Notes: generated by a model from the sequence alone, not told the origin. Positions 38,763 through 47,571 are shown, counted from the first letter of the stretch. The stretch: 64,000 nucleotides of DNA from Frankiales bacterium (GCA_025966315.1 JAOPUZ010000011.1:1-64000); one strand, 5' to 3'. A program made the numbers and translations.

Positions 38763-38826
38763 AAGGTGCGGTCATGGTCGCCATGACCAGTGGCAATCAA
38801 GTCTTGTGCCAGGCCAAGCCAGCTGG

Positions 38827-40263
38827 CTACGTCAACGCCCGGCAGAGCGCGTCCAAGGCTCCCGCCCACGCGCTGTCCGATGGTGCTGCGTAGTTGACCA
38901 CCAGCGCGTCCTGCTCGGGCGCCGGAGAGCCGGAATCCGCCACGCCGTAACGGAACTTGGCCATCCCGCTGACCGCTAGGCCGTGGGCGGCCGCGGCCTG
39001 GACCGCCGCGCGCTCGGTGCCGCGCGGGAGTTCGAGAACGGCTTGCAGGCCGGCGGCGAGCCCGACCACTCGGATGTACGGGGCCCGCTGAGCCATCGCG
39101 GTCACCAACTGGTCGCGGCGGCGCCGGTAGCGTAGCCGCATAGCGCGCACGTGCCCTTCGTACGCGCCGGACGCGATGAACTGCGCCAGCGTCAGCTGTT
39201 CGACCGCACTGGACATGTAGTCGCCGTGCCCTTTGGCCGCCACGATCTGCGGCACCTGCTCCTCGGGCAGCACCATCCAACCGAGCCGCAGTCCGGGCGC
39301 CAACGATTTGCTCACCGAGCCGAAGTACACGACTCGTTCCGGGTCCAGGCCCTGCACAGCGCCCACTGGCTGACGGTCGTATCTGAACTCGCCGTCGTAG
39401 TCGTCCTCCAACAGCAGTCCGCCGGTGGCACGCGCCCAGTCGACAGCTGCGGCCCGCCGGTCCGGGTGCAGCGCTACTCCGGTCGGGTATTGATGCGCGG
39501 GCGTGAGCAGCACCGCGCTGACCCCGCGCAGCCGGGCCAAATCATCGATCCGTGCGCCCCGCTCGTCCACGGCGATGGTCGGGGTGCGTAAGCCAGCGCT
39601 GGTCAGCACGTCGCGATAGAGATCCAGTCCATACGATTCGATGGCCACGGCCCGCGCGCCCTGAGCCCTGAGAGCGTGGGCGATCAGCATCAGACCGTGG
39701 TGGAAGCCGGAGCAGATTACGATCTGGGCCGAGGTTGCATACACCCCGCGTACCCGGGCCAGATAGTCCGCGAGGACGGTGCGCAGCTCCTCCCGGCCGC
39801 GGGCGTCGCCGTAGCCGAAGGCGTCGTCCGGCGCCGCGGTCACGGCGCGGCGGGCAGCGGCGAGCCATTGTTTGCGGGGAAATCCTGCGAGGTCGGGGGA
39901 TCCGGGCAAGAGGCTGTAGGTCGGACGGAGTTGGGCCAGCCGCGACTGGGTGATGGGCGCGACTCTGCGCGGCTCGGCCCTCCTGGCTACCTGGGTCCCG
40001 GAGCCCTGCTGTGCGGTGAGCCAGCCTTCGGCGACCAGTTCGGCATAGGCGTCGGCGACGGTGTTTCGCGCGATTCCGAGATCGGCGGCAAGCGAGCGCG
40101 ACGAGGGCAGTCGAGTACCTGCCACCAGACGTCCAGTACGCACGGCTTCGCGCAGAGCATCCGTGAGCCCAGCCCGCAGTCCAGAGCCGGTCAGTTCTAG
40201 ATGCAAGTCCGTACCGAGCGTCGAGGGCTGCGCGCCGGCCGAATTGGCCCACGAATCTGGCAT
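38827..40263 (-). CDS. MocR/PdxR-type PLP-dependent transcriptional regulator
   Basis: 478 residues. The GntR winged helix is at ~30-95 (LREAVRTGRLVAGTRLPSSRSLAADLGIARNTVADAYAELVAEGWLTAQQGSGTQVA), fused to a fold-type I aminotransferase domain (115-475) with the PLP lysine K319 in FGSVSKSLAPGLRLG, DDYDGEFRY and HQYPTG. MocR proteins sense PLP or a PLP-amino acid adduct. It is divergent from the epimerase gene with a palindrome in the 82-base intergenic region; pdxST are not adjacent, so a role in PLP synthesis is not supported by context. Confidence 0.93.
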   Translation of the reverse strand: MPDSWANSAGAQPSTLGTDLHLELTGSGLRAGLTDALREAVRTGRLVAGTRLPSSRSLAADLGIARNTVADAYAELVAEGWLTAQQGSGTQVARRAEPRRVAPITQSRLAQLRPTYSLLPGSPDLAGFPRKQWLAAARRAVTAAPDDAFGYGDARGREELRTVLADYLARVRGVYATSAQIVICSGFHHGLMLIAHALRAQGARAVAIESYGLDLYRDVLTSAGLRTPTIAVDERGARIDDLARLRGVSAVLLTPAHQYPTGVALHPDRRAAAVDWARATGGLLLEDDYDGEFRYDRQPVGAVQGLDPERVVYFGSVSKSLAPGLRLGWMVLPEEQVPQIVAAKGHGDYMSSAVEQLTLAQFIASGAYEGHVRAMRLRYRRRRDQLVTAMAQRAPYIRVVGLAAGLQAVLELPRGTERAAVQAAAAHGLAVSGMAKFRYGVADSGSPAPEQDALVVNYAAPSDSAWAGALDALCRALT

Positions 40264-40301
40264 GGAAATGGACCATACGCCAGTGCCACCTGCGGCCTAC
40301 C

Positions 40302-40315
40302 GTCAGGTACCTGAC
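40302..40315. promoter_or_regulatory. Perfect palindrome GTCAGGTACCTGAC
   Basis: 14-bp perfect inverted repeat midway between the divergent MocR and epimerase genes, 31 bases before the epimerase start. Its position fits an operator of the MocR regulator. Binding is inferred. Confidence 0.6.
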
Positions 40316-40345
40316 CAGCAATACTTCGCCTAGAAAGGACGAATC

Positions 40346-40927
40346 ATGAAGGTCTTTCTCGCTGGAGCATCAGGAGTGCTCGGGCAGCGGCTCATCCCGC
40401 GATTGATTCAGGCCGGACATGCGGTGGGTGGCATGACACGCAGCCCCAGCAAAATCGAATTGGTGGCCCAGCTCGGCGCCGAACCGATTCTCTGTGATGT
40501 CTTCGACCGCGACGCCCTGATCGAGGCGCTGCGCGACTTCCAGCCGGACGTCATCGTGAACCAGCTGACAGATCTGCCGGACGACGCCGCCAAGATCGGT
40601 GAGCACGCCGAGCTCAACGCTCGCATCCGAACCGAGGGCAATCAGAATCTGCTCGATGCCGGGCGCAAGAGCGGGTCGCCGAAATACCTCGCCCAAAGCG
40701 TTGCCTGGCAGCTTCCCGACGGACCGGATGCGCGCGCGGTCGCGGAACTGGAGCGCTCCGTTCTTGCCGAAGGCGGCGTCGTACTGAGCTACGGACAGTT
40801 CTATGGACCCGGCACCTACAACGAGGACGCAGTGCCGGCGGAGCCGAGGGTTCAGATCGACCGCGCGGCCGAACGAACCGTTGAGGCGCTGGACGAGCCG
40901 TCCGGAGTTGTCCTCATCGTTGATTGA
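40346..40927 (+). CDS. NAD(P)-binding epimerase/reductase-like protein
   Basis: 193-residue Rossmann protein of the extended-SDR/epimerase type, but short: MKVFLAGASGVLGQRLIPRLIQAGHAVGGMTRSPSK gives the GxxGxxG-type NAD(P) site (GASGVLG), then PDVIVNQLTDLPDD and LAQSVAWQLPDGP, and YGQFYGPGTYN in the usual active-site-tyrosine region. The C-terminal substrate domain is reduced. GAAAGGA precedes the ATG. Probably the main target of the divergent MocR regulator. Substrate unknown. Confidence 0.8.
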   Translation: MKVFLAGASGVLGQRLIPRLIQAGHAVGGMTRSPSKIELVAQLGAEPILCDVFDRDALIEALRDFQPDVIVNQLTDLPDDAAKIGEHAELNARIRTEGNQNLLDAGRKSGSPKYLAQSVAWQLPDGPDARAVAELERSVLAEGGVVLSYGQFYGPGTYNEDAVPAEPRVQIDRAAERTVEALDEPSGVVLIVD

Positions 40928-41020
40928 GCGCGCCAGGTGTTCCGGGCCCCGTCTCGGAGTGCTCCAGCCGACGTTCTAACGATCTCATCCCCGCCCGTTG
41001 GCCCATTGACACGAATTGCT

Positions 41021-42349
41021 ATGTCCGCATCACGAATCTCCGCCCCGGCGCGGCGCGGCCCTACCTTGCCCGCCGGAGTTGCCTTGGCTGGTGGGGCGAT
41101 CACCTTCATGAGCCTTTACCTCGGGGCGGGGGTGCTGACGCCGCTCCTGGTGGTCTACAAGGAGCGCTGGCAGTTCCCGCCGTCGCTCCTCACGCTGGCC
41201 TTCGCTGTTTACGCAGTCGGATTCCTTGCCGCGATCCTCACCCTGGGCTCGTTGTCCGACCATGTCGGTCGCCGACCGGTTCTCATCGGAGCGCTGATCA
41301 TCCAGCTCGCGTCGAACGTGTTGTTCCTTGTCGCTCCCGATATCGGGTGGGTGATCGCCGGCCGCATCGTGCAAGGCGTGGGCACCGGCGCCGCCTCCAG
41401 TGCGTTGACCGCGGCGCTGGTCGAGATCGCCCCGGCCAGCCGGCAGCGGCTGGCCACGATCTTCGGCAGCGTCAGCGTGACGGGTGGGCTTGCCGTCGGG
41501 TCACTGCTCGCCGGCCTCGCGATCCAGCTGACGCCGGCCGCGAACTCAATCGTGTTCATCGCCTTGATCGCCTTGACGATCCTCGGCGTCGCGGTCATCG
41601 CCTTGACTCCCGAGACCGGGTCCCGCATTCCCGGTGCGCTCCACTCACTCGTGCCGCGCATCTCCGTCCCGCGGGCCGCCAGAAGGGAATTCACCGCGGC
41701 TGCGCCGGTGGTCGCCGCAGCGTGGATGCTCGCGGGCCTCTCGGGCGGACTGGCCCCTAGCATGGTCCGCACCGTCTTCCATCTGAACAGTCCCCTGCTC
41801 AACGGCGTGTCCGGGTTCGTGGCGCCGGCCGCTTCGGCCGTCGTCGGACTCGCGTTCGCTCGGATAGCGCCCCGATGCGCTATGAGCATCGGCATCTACG
41901 CGGCCCTCATCGGGGCGATCGGCATCGCCGGTGGCGTGTACGTCGGCAGCCTGGCGATCATGATCGTCGGACAGGCCATCGCCGGCGTCGCATTCGGTGC
42001 GGCATTCACCGCAGCCCTGCGGCTCCTGCTACCGCTCGCCGCGGCAGACCAGCGGGCCGTCGTTGTCTCGGCGATCTACCTGGTCTCCTACGTCGCGTTC
42101 GGAGTGCCCATCGTCATCGCGGGGTATCTCGCCGGCCCCCTCGGCGAAGTTCAAGCGGTCTATTGGTATACGGCGCTGACGGTCCTGCTGGCCCTTGGCA
42201 GCCTCATAGCTCAGATCCGCATCAAGCGCCACGCCCGAAGCGTTCATGCCTCAGCGCGCGGCTCCGGCCGGGTGGCGAGCAGAGGTTCTACGTCCGAGGC
42301 AGACGACGCCCTTCCGGCGCCAGCGAAACTGACTGCGGGGACCAGATGA
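41021..42349 (+). CDS. MFS transporter
   Basis: 442-residue 12-helix permease from the ATG at 41021 (a longer frame from 40937 lacks a hydrophobic or conserved N terminus). The MFS motif A is GSLSDHVGRRPVLIG and the helix-4/5 stretch GRIVQGVGTGAASSALTAALVE matches drug:H+ antiporters. The C-terminal tail is basic and disordered. Its stop codon overlaps the ATG of the next fragment as ATGA. Substrate unknown. Confidence 0.88.
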   Translation: MSASRISAPARRGPTLPAGVALAGGAITFMSLYLGAGVLTPLLVVYKERWQFPPSLLTLAFAVYAVGFLAAILTLGSLSDHVGRRPVLIGALIIQLASNVLFLVAPDIGWVIAGRIVQGVGTGAASSALTAALVEIAPASRQRLATIFGSVSVTGGLAVGSLLAGLAIQLTPAANSIVFIALIALTILGVAVIALTPETGSRIPGALHSLVPRISVPRAARREFTAAAPVVAAAWMLAGLSGGLAPSMVRTVFHLNSPLLNGVSGFVAPAASAVVGLAFARIAPRCAMSIGIYAALIGAIGIAGGVYVGSLAIMIVGQAIAGVAFGAAFTAALRLLLPLAAADQRAVVVSAIYLVSYVAFGVPIVIAGYLAGPLGEVQAVYWYTALTVLLALGSLIAQIRIKRHARSVHASARGSGRVASRGSTSEADDALPAPAKLTAGTR

Positions 42350-42510
42350 ACACGAAGCTCGACCCGGTGGGGAGCCCAGCCGCGGAGATCCAACACGTCG
42401 AGGGTGCACCGGTTGAATCCGCGACCGCGTGGCTTGTCGCCTTGGACATCGATGGCCCCATGCTGCACGAGAACGGCTCCATTCCGGCACCGCGCTTGCC
42501 CGTGGCCTGA
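42346..42510 (+). pseudogene. N-terminal fragment of a HAD-family hydrolase
   Basis: 54 codons, coupled to the MFS stop by an ATGA overlap. The sequence WLVALDIDGPMLHENGSI is the first HAD motif (DxDGT-type, here DIDGP) of Cof-like phosphatases; everything after it is missing, and the reading frame ends after running into a different gene remnant. The T-to-P change in the motif suggests relaxed selection. Confidence 0.55.
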
Positions 42511-42584
42511 CTGTCGTCACCCGCAACGCCCGCGACTTCGAACGCGTCGGTGTCGAGTACCTCAACCCATGGTCAGCTGACTGA
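42483..42584 (+). pseudogene. C-terminal remnant of a VapC-like PIN toxin
   Basis: In the frame offset from the HAD fragment, the sequence reads TALARGLTVVTRNARDFERVGVEYLNPW up to a TGA at 42584. This is the typical VapC ending (…GLTVVTRNxRDFexxGVxxxNPW) containing the last acidic catalytic residue. The rest of the toxin and any VapB gene are absent. The join to the HAD fragment at about 42483 marks a deletion or recombination junction. Confidence 0.75.
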
Positions 42585-42689
42585 TTCCGGTAGTCGCGGC
42601 GTCTGACCGCACAGCGGGCTACCTCGCGCGCCGTGGACGCCTCCTAGCTCAGCGACCTCTAGTCGCGCGAGTTGGTGAAAAATGGGACG

Positions 42690-44903
42690 TCAGGAGCTGG
42701 TCAGGATGACGAGTTGCTGGGTGGCTCGGGTCATCGCCACATAGCGGTCGACCGCTCCTTCGATGCCCGTGCCGAAGCCCGCTGGGTCGATGAGGATGAC
42801 CAGGTCGAACTCGAGTCCCTTCGACAGTTCGGGGGTTAGCAACCGCACGCGGGATGTCGCCTGGAACATCTGATCGTCGATGTCACCGCTGCCGATGACG
42901 CACGCGATCCCGTCGGCATGCGCCGCGAGCCAGGTGTCGAGGATCGAGCCCAGTTCCGAAGCGGATCCGTGTACGACAGGAACGCCGGTGCTGCGGATCG
43001 AGGTCGGCACGTTGGCGTCTGGGAGCACGGCCCGAATCACCGGCTCGGCTTCGGCCATGACCTCTTCCGGCGTCCGGTAGTTGATGCTCAAGGACGCCAG
43101 CTTGATCTGGCTGAGCCCGATCCGCTCGAGCCGTTCCTGCCATGACTCCGTGAACCCGTGCCGGGCCTGGGCCCGGTCCCCGACGATGGTGAAGCTGCGG
43201 GACGGGCAGCGGAGCAGCAACATCTGCCACTCGGCGTCGGTCAGTTCCTGGGCCTCGTCCACGACGATGTGCGCGAACGGGCCGGCAAGCAGGTCCGGAT
43301 CGATGGTGAGCAGGGCGGTCTCGTCGATCAGCAAGGTCTCGGTGTCCTCGCCGCGCAGCATCGTCACTGCGCCCTCACCGTCGTCATCGGAGTCCATGAT
43401 GTTGTCGACGACCTTGGCCATCTGTTCGCGCTCGACAGCGACGGCGGCCTTGTGGCGGCGCGTGCGCCGTGACGCCTCCGGGTCGCCGAGCCGCTGCCGC
43501 GCTGCGTCCAGGATCGGCAGGTCGGACACCGTCCAGGCGTGGGCGTCCGTGCGCTGCAGGGCCTGAACGTCATCGGGGCTGAGCCATGGGGCGCACTTGC
43601 GTAGATAAGCCGGGACCGACCACAGGTCTCCGATGAGATCGGCCGCTTCGAGCAGCGGCCACGCCCGGTTGAAGGTTGTCAGCAACTCCCGGTTTTGCAG
43701 CAGCGACTTCCGGAGCAGGTCAGCCGAAACGTCGCCGTCGTGCTTGTCCATCAGGATCGTGAGCAGCTCTTCCCAGATCTGATCGCGCCCGTCGTTGTGC
43801 GGCGTACCGGGTTCGGGCGCCTCGAACGCCTCGGCCCAATCGTCGGGACTCAGCCAGATGTTGGACCAGTGCGTCGTGACCGTCAATCCCTTGGTGGGCG
43901 GGTCCTCGTAGAACCGTACGGCGGTCTCGACGGCCTTCACCAAGTTCGCGGACGACTTCAGCCGGGCCACGTTCGGGTCGCTCTCGATCGTCGCTGCGAC
44001 TCCTTCGGCGACGAGGTCCCGCAGCGTGCAGGTCTGCACGCCCTCTTCTCCCAGGCTGGGCAGCACGTCGGCGACATAGGCCAGATAGGGCTGGTGCGGA
44101 CCGACGAACAGCACCCGGCCCCGGTGGTGACCGAGACGAGGGTCGGAATAGAGAAGGTAGGCCGAGCGGTGCAGCGCGACGACCGTCTTGCCGGTACCGG
44201 GCCCGCCATCTACGACGAGCGCGCCGCGGGATCCCGCGCGGATGATGGCGTCCTGATCAGCTTGGATGGTGCCGAGCACATCACGCATCTGGCTCGTCCG
44301 ATTGCTGCCCAAGCTGGCGATGAAGGCGGACTGATCGTCGAGCGTCGCGCGGTGGTCGAACTCAAGGGTTCCATCTGTGCTGAACACCTCGTCCCAATAA
44401 TCACTGATCCGGCCACCGGTCCACCGATACCGGCGGCGGCTGGTCAGGCCCATCGGGTTGGCGTGGGTTGCTCCGAAAAAGGGCTCGGCCGCGGGGGAGC
44501 GCCAGTCGAGCAGCAGCCGACCACCCTCGCTGTCCGTGAGGCCAAGTCGCCCGATGTACACCGGCTCCGGGTTGTCCGCGCTGACGATGTGGCCCAGGCA
44601 CAGGTCCCAGCCGAAGCGACGCAGAGCGCGCAGCCGCGCGGCCAGCCGGTGGATCTCCATGTCCCGGTCCATCGCCTTTTGGCCGATGCCGCCCGGTGCC
44701 TTGCGCTCGGTATCGAGGCGTTGGGACAGGTCGGCGATCGACTGCTCGAGGCTCCCCGCGATAGCGGCGAAATGCTGCTCGTCGCCGGCGATCAGCGCCG
44801 GGTCGGCCTTGCTTCTCAGGTTGGCGGGTAGGTCGAACGCGCTGGCAACACTGGTGGTGCGGGCGGTCAGGGGGTTCACGTCATCAGCTCCGATCTGAGG
44901 CAT
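42690..44903 (-). CDS. helR: RNA polymerase recycling motor ATPase HelR (HelD-like)
   Basis: 737 residues from the ATG at 44903 (GGGAG 7 bases upstream); upstream extension to 45062 is unconserved. UvrD-like superfamily 1 ATPase that enters RNA polymerase, removes it from DNA and, in HelR, displaces rifamycins. A long N-terminal coiled coil (~40-95) precedes GYIG-like YIGRLGLTDSEG, the P loop GGPGTGKT (233-240), HIVVDEAQELTDAEWQMLL (Walker B), SINYRTPEEVM and the C-terminal VAMTRATQQLVIL. The rifamycin-associated element 58 bases upstream supports HelR over a generic HelD. Expected phenotype: rifamycin tolerance induced by the drug. Confidence 0.92.
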   Translation of the reverse strand: MPQIGADDVNPLTARTTSVASAFDLPANLRSKADPALIAGDEQHFAAIAGSLEQSIADLSQRLDTERKAPGGIGQKAMDRDMEIHRLAARLRALRRFGWDLCLGHIVSADNPEPVYIGRLGLTDSEGGRLLLDWRSPAAEPFFGATHANPMGLTSRRRYRWTGGRISDYWDEVFSTDGTLEFDHRATLDDQSAFIASLGSNRTSQMRDVLGTIQADQDAIIRAGSRGALVVDGGPGTGKTVVALHRSAYLLYSDPRLGHHRGRVLFVGPHQPYLAYVADVLPSLGEEGVQTCTLRDLVAEGVAATIESDPNVARLKSSANLVKAVETAVRFYEDPPTKGLTVTTHWSNIWLSPDDWAEAFEAPEPGTPHNDGRDQIWEELLTILMDKHDGDVSADLLRKSLLQNRELLTTFNRAWPLLEAADLIGDLWSVPAYLRKCAPWLSPDDVQALQRTDAHAWTVSDLPILDAARQRLGDPEASRRTRRHKAAVAVEREQMAKVVDNIMDSDDDGEGAVTMLRGEDTETLLIDETALLTIDPDLLAGPFAHIVVDEAQELTDAEWQMLLLRCPSRSFTIVGDRAQARHGFTESWQERLERIGLSQIKLASLSINYRTPEEVMAEAEPVIRAVLPDANVPTSIRSTGVPVVHGSASELGSILDTWLAAHADGIACVIGSGDIDDQMFQATSRVRLLTPELSKGLEFDLVILIDPAGFGTGIEGAVDRYVAMTRATQQLVILTSS

Positions 44904-44960
44904 GCGCGACTCCCATATCCGTCGTTTCCGGCCTCGGCCAGCGATTCTGCGGCAGATCCC

Positions 44961-44979
44961 GGGTCTTGCCGCAAGCCCC
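44961..44979. promoter_or_regulatory. Rifamycin-associated element (RAE)
   Basis: 19-bp inverted repeat GGGTCTTGCCGCAAGCCCC, 57 bases before the HelR start. It matches the known RAE pattern (GGGGCTTGCGGCAAG-type palindrome) that sits upstream of rifamycin-resistance genes, including helR, in actinobacteria and mediates rifamycin induction. The dyad is imperfect only at the outer T and C pair and the centre. Confidence 0.85.
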
Positions 44980-45074
44980 CGGTGCGCTATAAGTTGAAAG
45001 TGGCAAGGAGTGAGTACTCCCCTTTCCTTTGGGCGTAAGGCTCCAGCGATGTCCCGCTTCAACCTCGCAGGCTA

Positions 45075-45114
45075 TCCCGTCACGGTGTCAGCACTCCCGT
45101 CACGGTGTCAGCAC
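45075..45114. repeat. Two perfect copies of a 20-bp direct repeat
   Basis: TCCCGTCACGGTGTCAGCAC occurs twice head to tail (45075-45094, 45095-45114), about 75 bases before the next gene on the plus strand. It may be a recent slippage duplication or a pair of regulator sites. Confidence 0.8.
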
Positions 45115-45187
45115 CGATCGCGCGCCATAATCAGCGGCTTCGCGCCTAGCTTGACCCGCTCGGTTGGACAATTATTCTGGTCCGACG

Positions 45188-45604
45188 ATGCAAGAGTTCG
45201 GGACACTCAGCGAGTTGACGACGGCCATCGGACTACGCGATGACACCGGCGACGGGTTCGTCCACGGCTTCGATCGAGAGTCGGACTGGACGTACCGCGG
45301 CAGCGGCCATGGATTGCAGGGATTTCAGGCTCAATCAAGATGGCTGGTCACATTCGCCGTCCCGGCCGGCCATGACGAGGGCTATCTCATCGCCTATGCG
45401 GTGGAAGGCGTGTGGAACGACGCGTACGAATTCGTCTACCGGGAATCGGGCCGGTGCCTCTTGCTGGGTGGTCCGTGGTCTGAATCGCAGGACCGCGCCT
45501 TGTATGCCGCGGCCAAGCAGCAGCCCTGGTGGTTTCAGGATGCTGCCGCGCCTGGGCCCGCCATCGAAGAAATCGCAAACTGGCTCCAGACAGCAATCGC
45601 CTGA
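45188..45604 (+). CDS. Hypothetical protein
   Basis: 138 residues from the ATG at 45188 (a TTG 8 codons upstream is in frame). No family recognised. It is acidic and Trp/Tyr-rich (ESDWTYRGSGHGLQGFQAQSRWLVTFAVPAGHDEGYLIAYAVEGVWNDAYEFVYR), without signal peptide or membrane helix, and appears to be a compact cytosolic alpha/beta protein. Codon use is typical of neighbours. It converges with a small basic gene across a hairpin. Confidence 0.6.
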   Translation: MQEFGTLSELTTAIGLRDDTGDGFVHGFDRESDWTYRGSGHGLQGFQAQSRWLVTFAVPAGHDEGYLIAYAVEGVWNDAYEFVYRESGRCLLLGGPWSESQDRALYAAAKQQPWWFQDAAAPGPAIEEIANWLQTAIA

Positions 45605-45645
45605 CCGCCGCGCCTCGGCGGCGCCCCGAGCGCCTCGCCGGTCAG
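45601..45645. terminator. Bidirectional terminator containing both stop codons
   Basis: Outer arms CTGACCG (45601-45607) and CGGTCAG (45639-45645) each carry a stop codon of one convergent gene; an inner stem CCGCCG-CGCCT-CGGCGG lies at 45605-45621. The arrangement suggests a shared terminator for the two convergent genes. Confidence 0.55.
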
Positions 45646-45797
45646 TTGCGGACGCGCGCCATTTTCGCACCGTGTAAGCGAAGCTGGCGTTCCTTCTGAC
45701 GAGCTCGGTAACGCCGGACAACTTCCAGCTCGTTCGCCGACGGGACCTGCTCCGCGCGGGAGCGGTAGTCGTCATTCGTTGATTCTTCGTCCGTCAT
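45642..45797 (-). CDS. Small basic hypothetical protein (51 aa)
   Basis: 51 residues from the ATG at 45797, with a GGGGGA ribosome site 6 bases upstream. The product starts MTDEESTNDDYRSRAEQ and continues as a predicted basic helix (NELEVVRRYRARQKERQLRLHGAKM). Codon third positions are GC-rich, unlike the antisense frames. No family recognised; possibly a nucleic-acid-associated small protein. Confidence 0.5.
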   Translation of the reverse strand: MTDEESTNDDYRSRAEQVPSANELEVVRRYRARQKERQLRLHGAKMARVRN

Positions 45798-45997
45798 TTC
45801 GATTCCCCCGGCGAATTAGTGGTGAGAGGTAAGCATGTGCCATCGTGGCCCGAATTAGGGTCATGTGAAATCGACGTCACATTGTCTGGCTGCGGTACGT
45901 ATTTCGACGACTACAGAAAGTGAATGTCGGTCTATTGGTAGCGTCAGCCGCAGTCCGCACTCCGGCCAATAGCGGCCGCTAAACCCTGGGGGACCCT

Positions 45998-46633
45998 TTG
46001 GACACCACCGTCACCGATGCGCTGCTGTCGACTACTCGGTCTGTTCGCAAGCGTCTCGATCTGGAGCGACCGGTCGAGCGTGACGTGATACTCGACTGCA
46101 TCCGCCTAGCGCTGCAGGCTCCGACCGGTGGCAACTCGCAGACCTGGCGTTGGCTGGTGGTCACCGACGCCGGCAAGCGGGCCGAGCTTGCTCGTCTCTA
46201 CCGTGAAGCAGCTTATGAGAACTTAAAGATCCAAGCCGCCCGGACCGACGTCCCCGATCAGACGCACCGGGTCTATGAAAGCGCGGTCTACCTGGCCGAG
46301 ATCATGGAACGCGTTCCGGTGCACGTGATTCCCTGCATTCAGGGCCGCGTCGACGGTGCGAACAATGCCGGCGCCGCGGGATTCTATTCTTCGATCCTGC
46401 CGGCCGCTTGGAGCTTCTCACTTGCCCTCCGGTCCCGCGGGCTCGGATCAGCGTGGACGACGGCGCACCTGTCCAAAGAAAAGGAGGCCGCCGAATTGCT
46501 GGGAATTCCGGACAATGTCAGCCAAGCGGCACTGCTTCCCGTCGCCTACACGATCGGCTTGGACTTCAAGCCGGCCAACCGCGGCCCGGTCGAAGACGTT
46601 ACGTACTGGGAGGAATGGCCAAGCGACGCCTGA
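45998..46633 (+). CDS. Nitroreductase-family protein
   Basis: 211 residues from a TTG start. The FMN-dependent nitroreductase fold is shown by TTRSVRKRLDLERPVERDVILDCIRLALQAPTGGNSQTWRWLVVTDAGKR (FMN-phosphate-binding arginine and the APTGGNSQ loop), AAWSFSLALRSRGLGSAWTT and LLGIPDNVSQAALLPVAYTIG. It probably reduces a nitro, quinone or flavin-type substrate with NAD(P)H; the substrate is unknown. It stands alone on the plus strand. Confidence 0.88.
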   Translation: MDTTVTDALLSTTRSVRKRLDLERPVERDVILDCIRLALQAPTGGNSQTWRWLVVTDAGKRAELARLYREAAYENLKIQAARTDVPDQTHRVYESAVYLAEIMERVPVHVIPCIQGRVDGANNAGAAGFYSSILPAAWSFSLALRSRGLGSAWTTAHLSKEKEAAELLGIPDNVSQAALLPVAYTIGLDFKPANRGPVEDVTYWEEWPSDA

Positions 46634-46679
46634 GCGAACCCGGACGTCCCGGCGTGCAATTCACGCCGAGACGCTCAGG
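46629..46679. terminator. Bidirectional hairpin terminator
   Basis: Outer arms CCTGAGCG (46629-46636) and CGCTCAGG (46672-46679) include the stop codons of the convergent nitroreductase and alpha/beta-hydrolase genes; an inner perfect stem GGCGTG-CAATT-CACGCC sits at 46651-46667. Confidence 0.65.
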
Positions 46680-47472
46680 TCAGGAATTGGCCGACGACGG
46701 CGCCCAATGACGCGGCACTGAAGATGTTGTAGTGCGTCAGGCCCGGCAAGATCGCCATCCGCATTTCGGTCGGCAACGTCCCGTCCCACCCCGCATCTTG
46801 GAGCCCGCCGCCGAGCAGGGCAAAGAATTCGGCGGCCTGGGTCGGTGAGATGCTGTCGGCATCGCCGTACACCAGCAGCGTCGGGATCGTCATCGCGCTG
46901 ATTTCCTTGCTCCAGTCATACGGTTGCCGCAGAAGCTCGCCGGTCTTGTCCATCAGCATCGGGAACGATTCCGGGTCGGGTGCGACCGCCTTCCAGGCTG
47001 CGAACATCGGCGATTGCGACAGCTGGGCGAACCCAGCGCTTCCGATGAGATCCATCCCGGCCCGTACACCGGGGAACCAGGCGTCGCGGCGATGAGCCGT
47101 CGACACCAGGACCAGCCGCCGGACCAGGTCTGGGTGCTGGATGGCCGAACGGACACTGGCGCCGCCGCCGAGGGAGTAACCCAGCACGTCAGCGATCGGC
47201 AATTCCAGGTGTTCGATGACCGCGGCGATGTCGTCACCGAAGGCTTCGTAGCTGAAGGGCCGGTCGATGTCGCGGGTATGACCGTGTCCCTGGAGCTCGA
47301 TGGCGACTACGCGGCGCTGCGCGGCCAGTACGTCCAGCAAGTCGCCGAACATCGTGGTCAGTCCGAAGCCGCCATGGGTGACGACGAGAGGGACGCCGCC
47401 GTCGCCGCGACTCTCCCAGTACAGGTTCATGCCATTGACCGGGGCGTAGCCGGTAGTCACCGATGAGCTCAT
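46675..47472 (-). CDS. Alpha/beta hydrolase
   Basis: 265 residues from the ATG at 47472; longer antisense frames extending to 48921 run opposite the aminopeptidase gene and are rejected. The fold shows [17 protein letters not shown] (oxyanion HGG), [17 protein letters not shown], the nucleophile elbow GYSLGGGAS (G-x-S-x-G), an acid in [12 protein letters not shown] and the histidine in LPGLTHYN. No signal peptide. Substrate unknown; family includes esterases, lactonases and haloperoxidases. Confidence 0.88.
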   Translation of the reverse strand: MSSSVTTGYAPVNGMNLYWESRGDGGVPLVVTHGGFGLTTMFGDLLDVLAAQRRVVAIELQGHGHTRDIDRPFSYEAFGDDIAAVIEHLELPIADVLGYSLGGGASVRSAIQHPDLVRRLVLVSTAHRRDAWFPGVRAGMDLIGSAGFAQLSQSPMFAAWKAVAPDPESFPMLMDKTGELLRQPYDWSKEISAMTIPTLLVYGDADSISPTQAAEFFALLGGGLQDAGWDGTLPTEMRMAILPGLTHYNIFSAASLGAVVGQFLT

Positions 47473-47571
47473 CGGCAGATTCTGACACCAGCGGCGTCGG
47501 ACCAGGCGCAGGCGGTGACTGCGGGACCACGCGCGCGGGCCGGAGTAAGCCGCGGACGTAGTCTGCAACGC

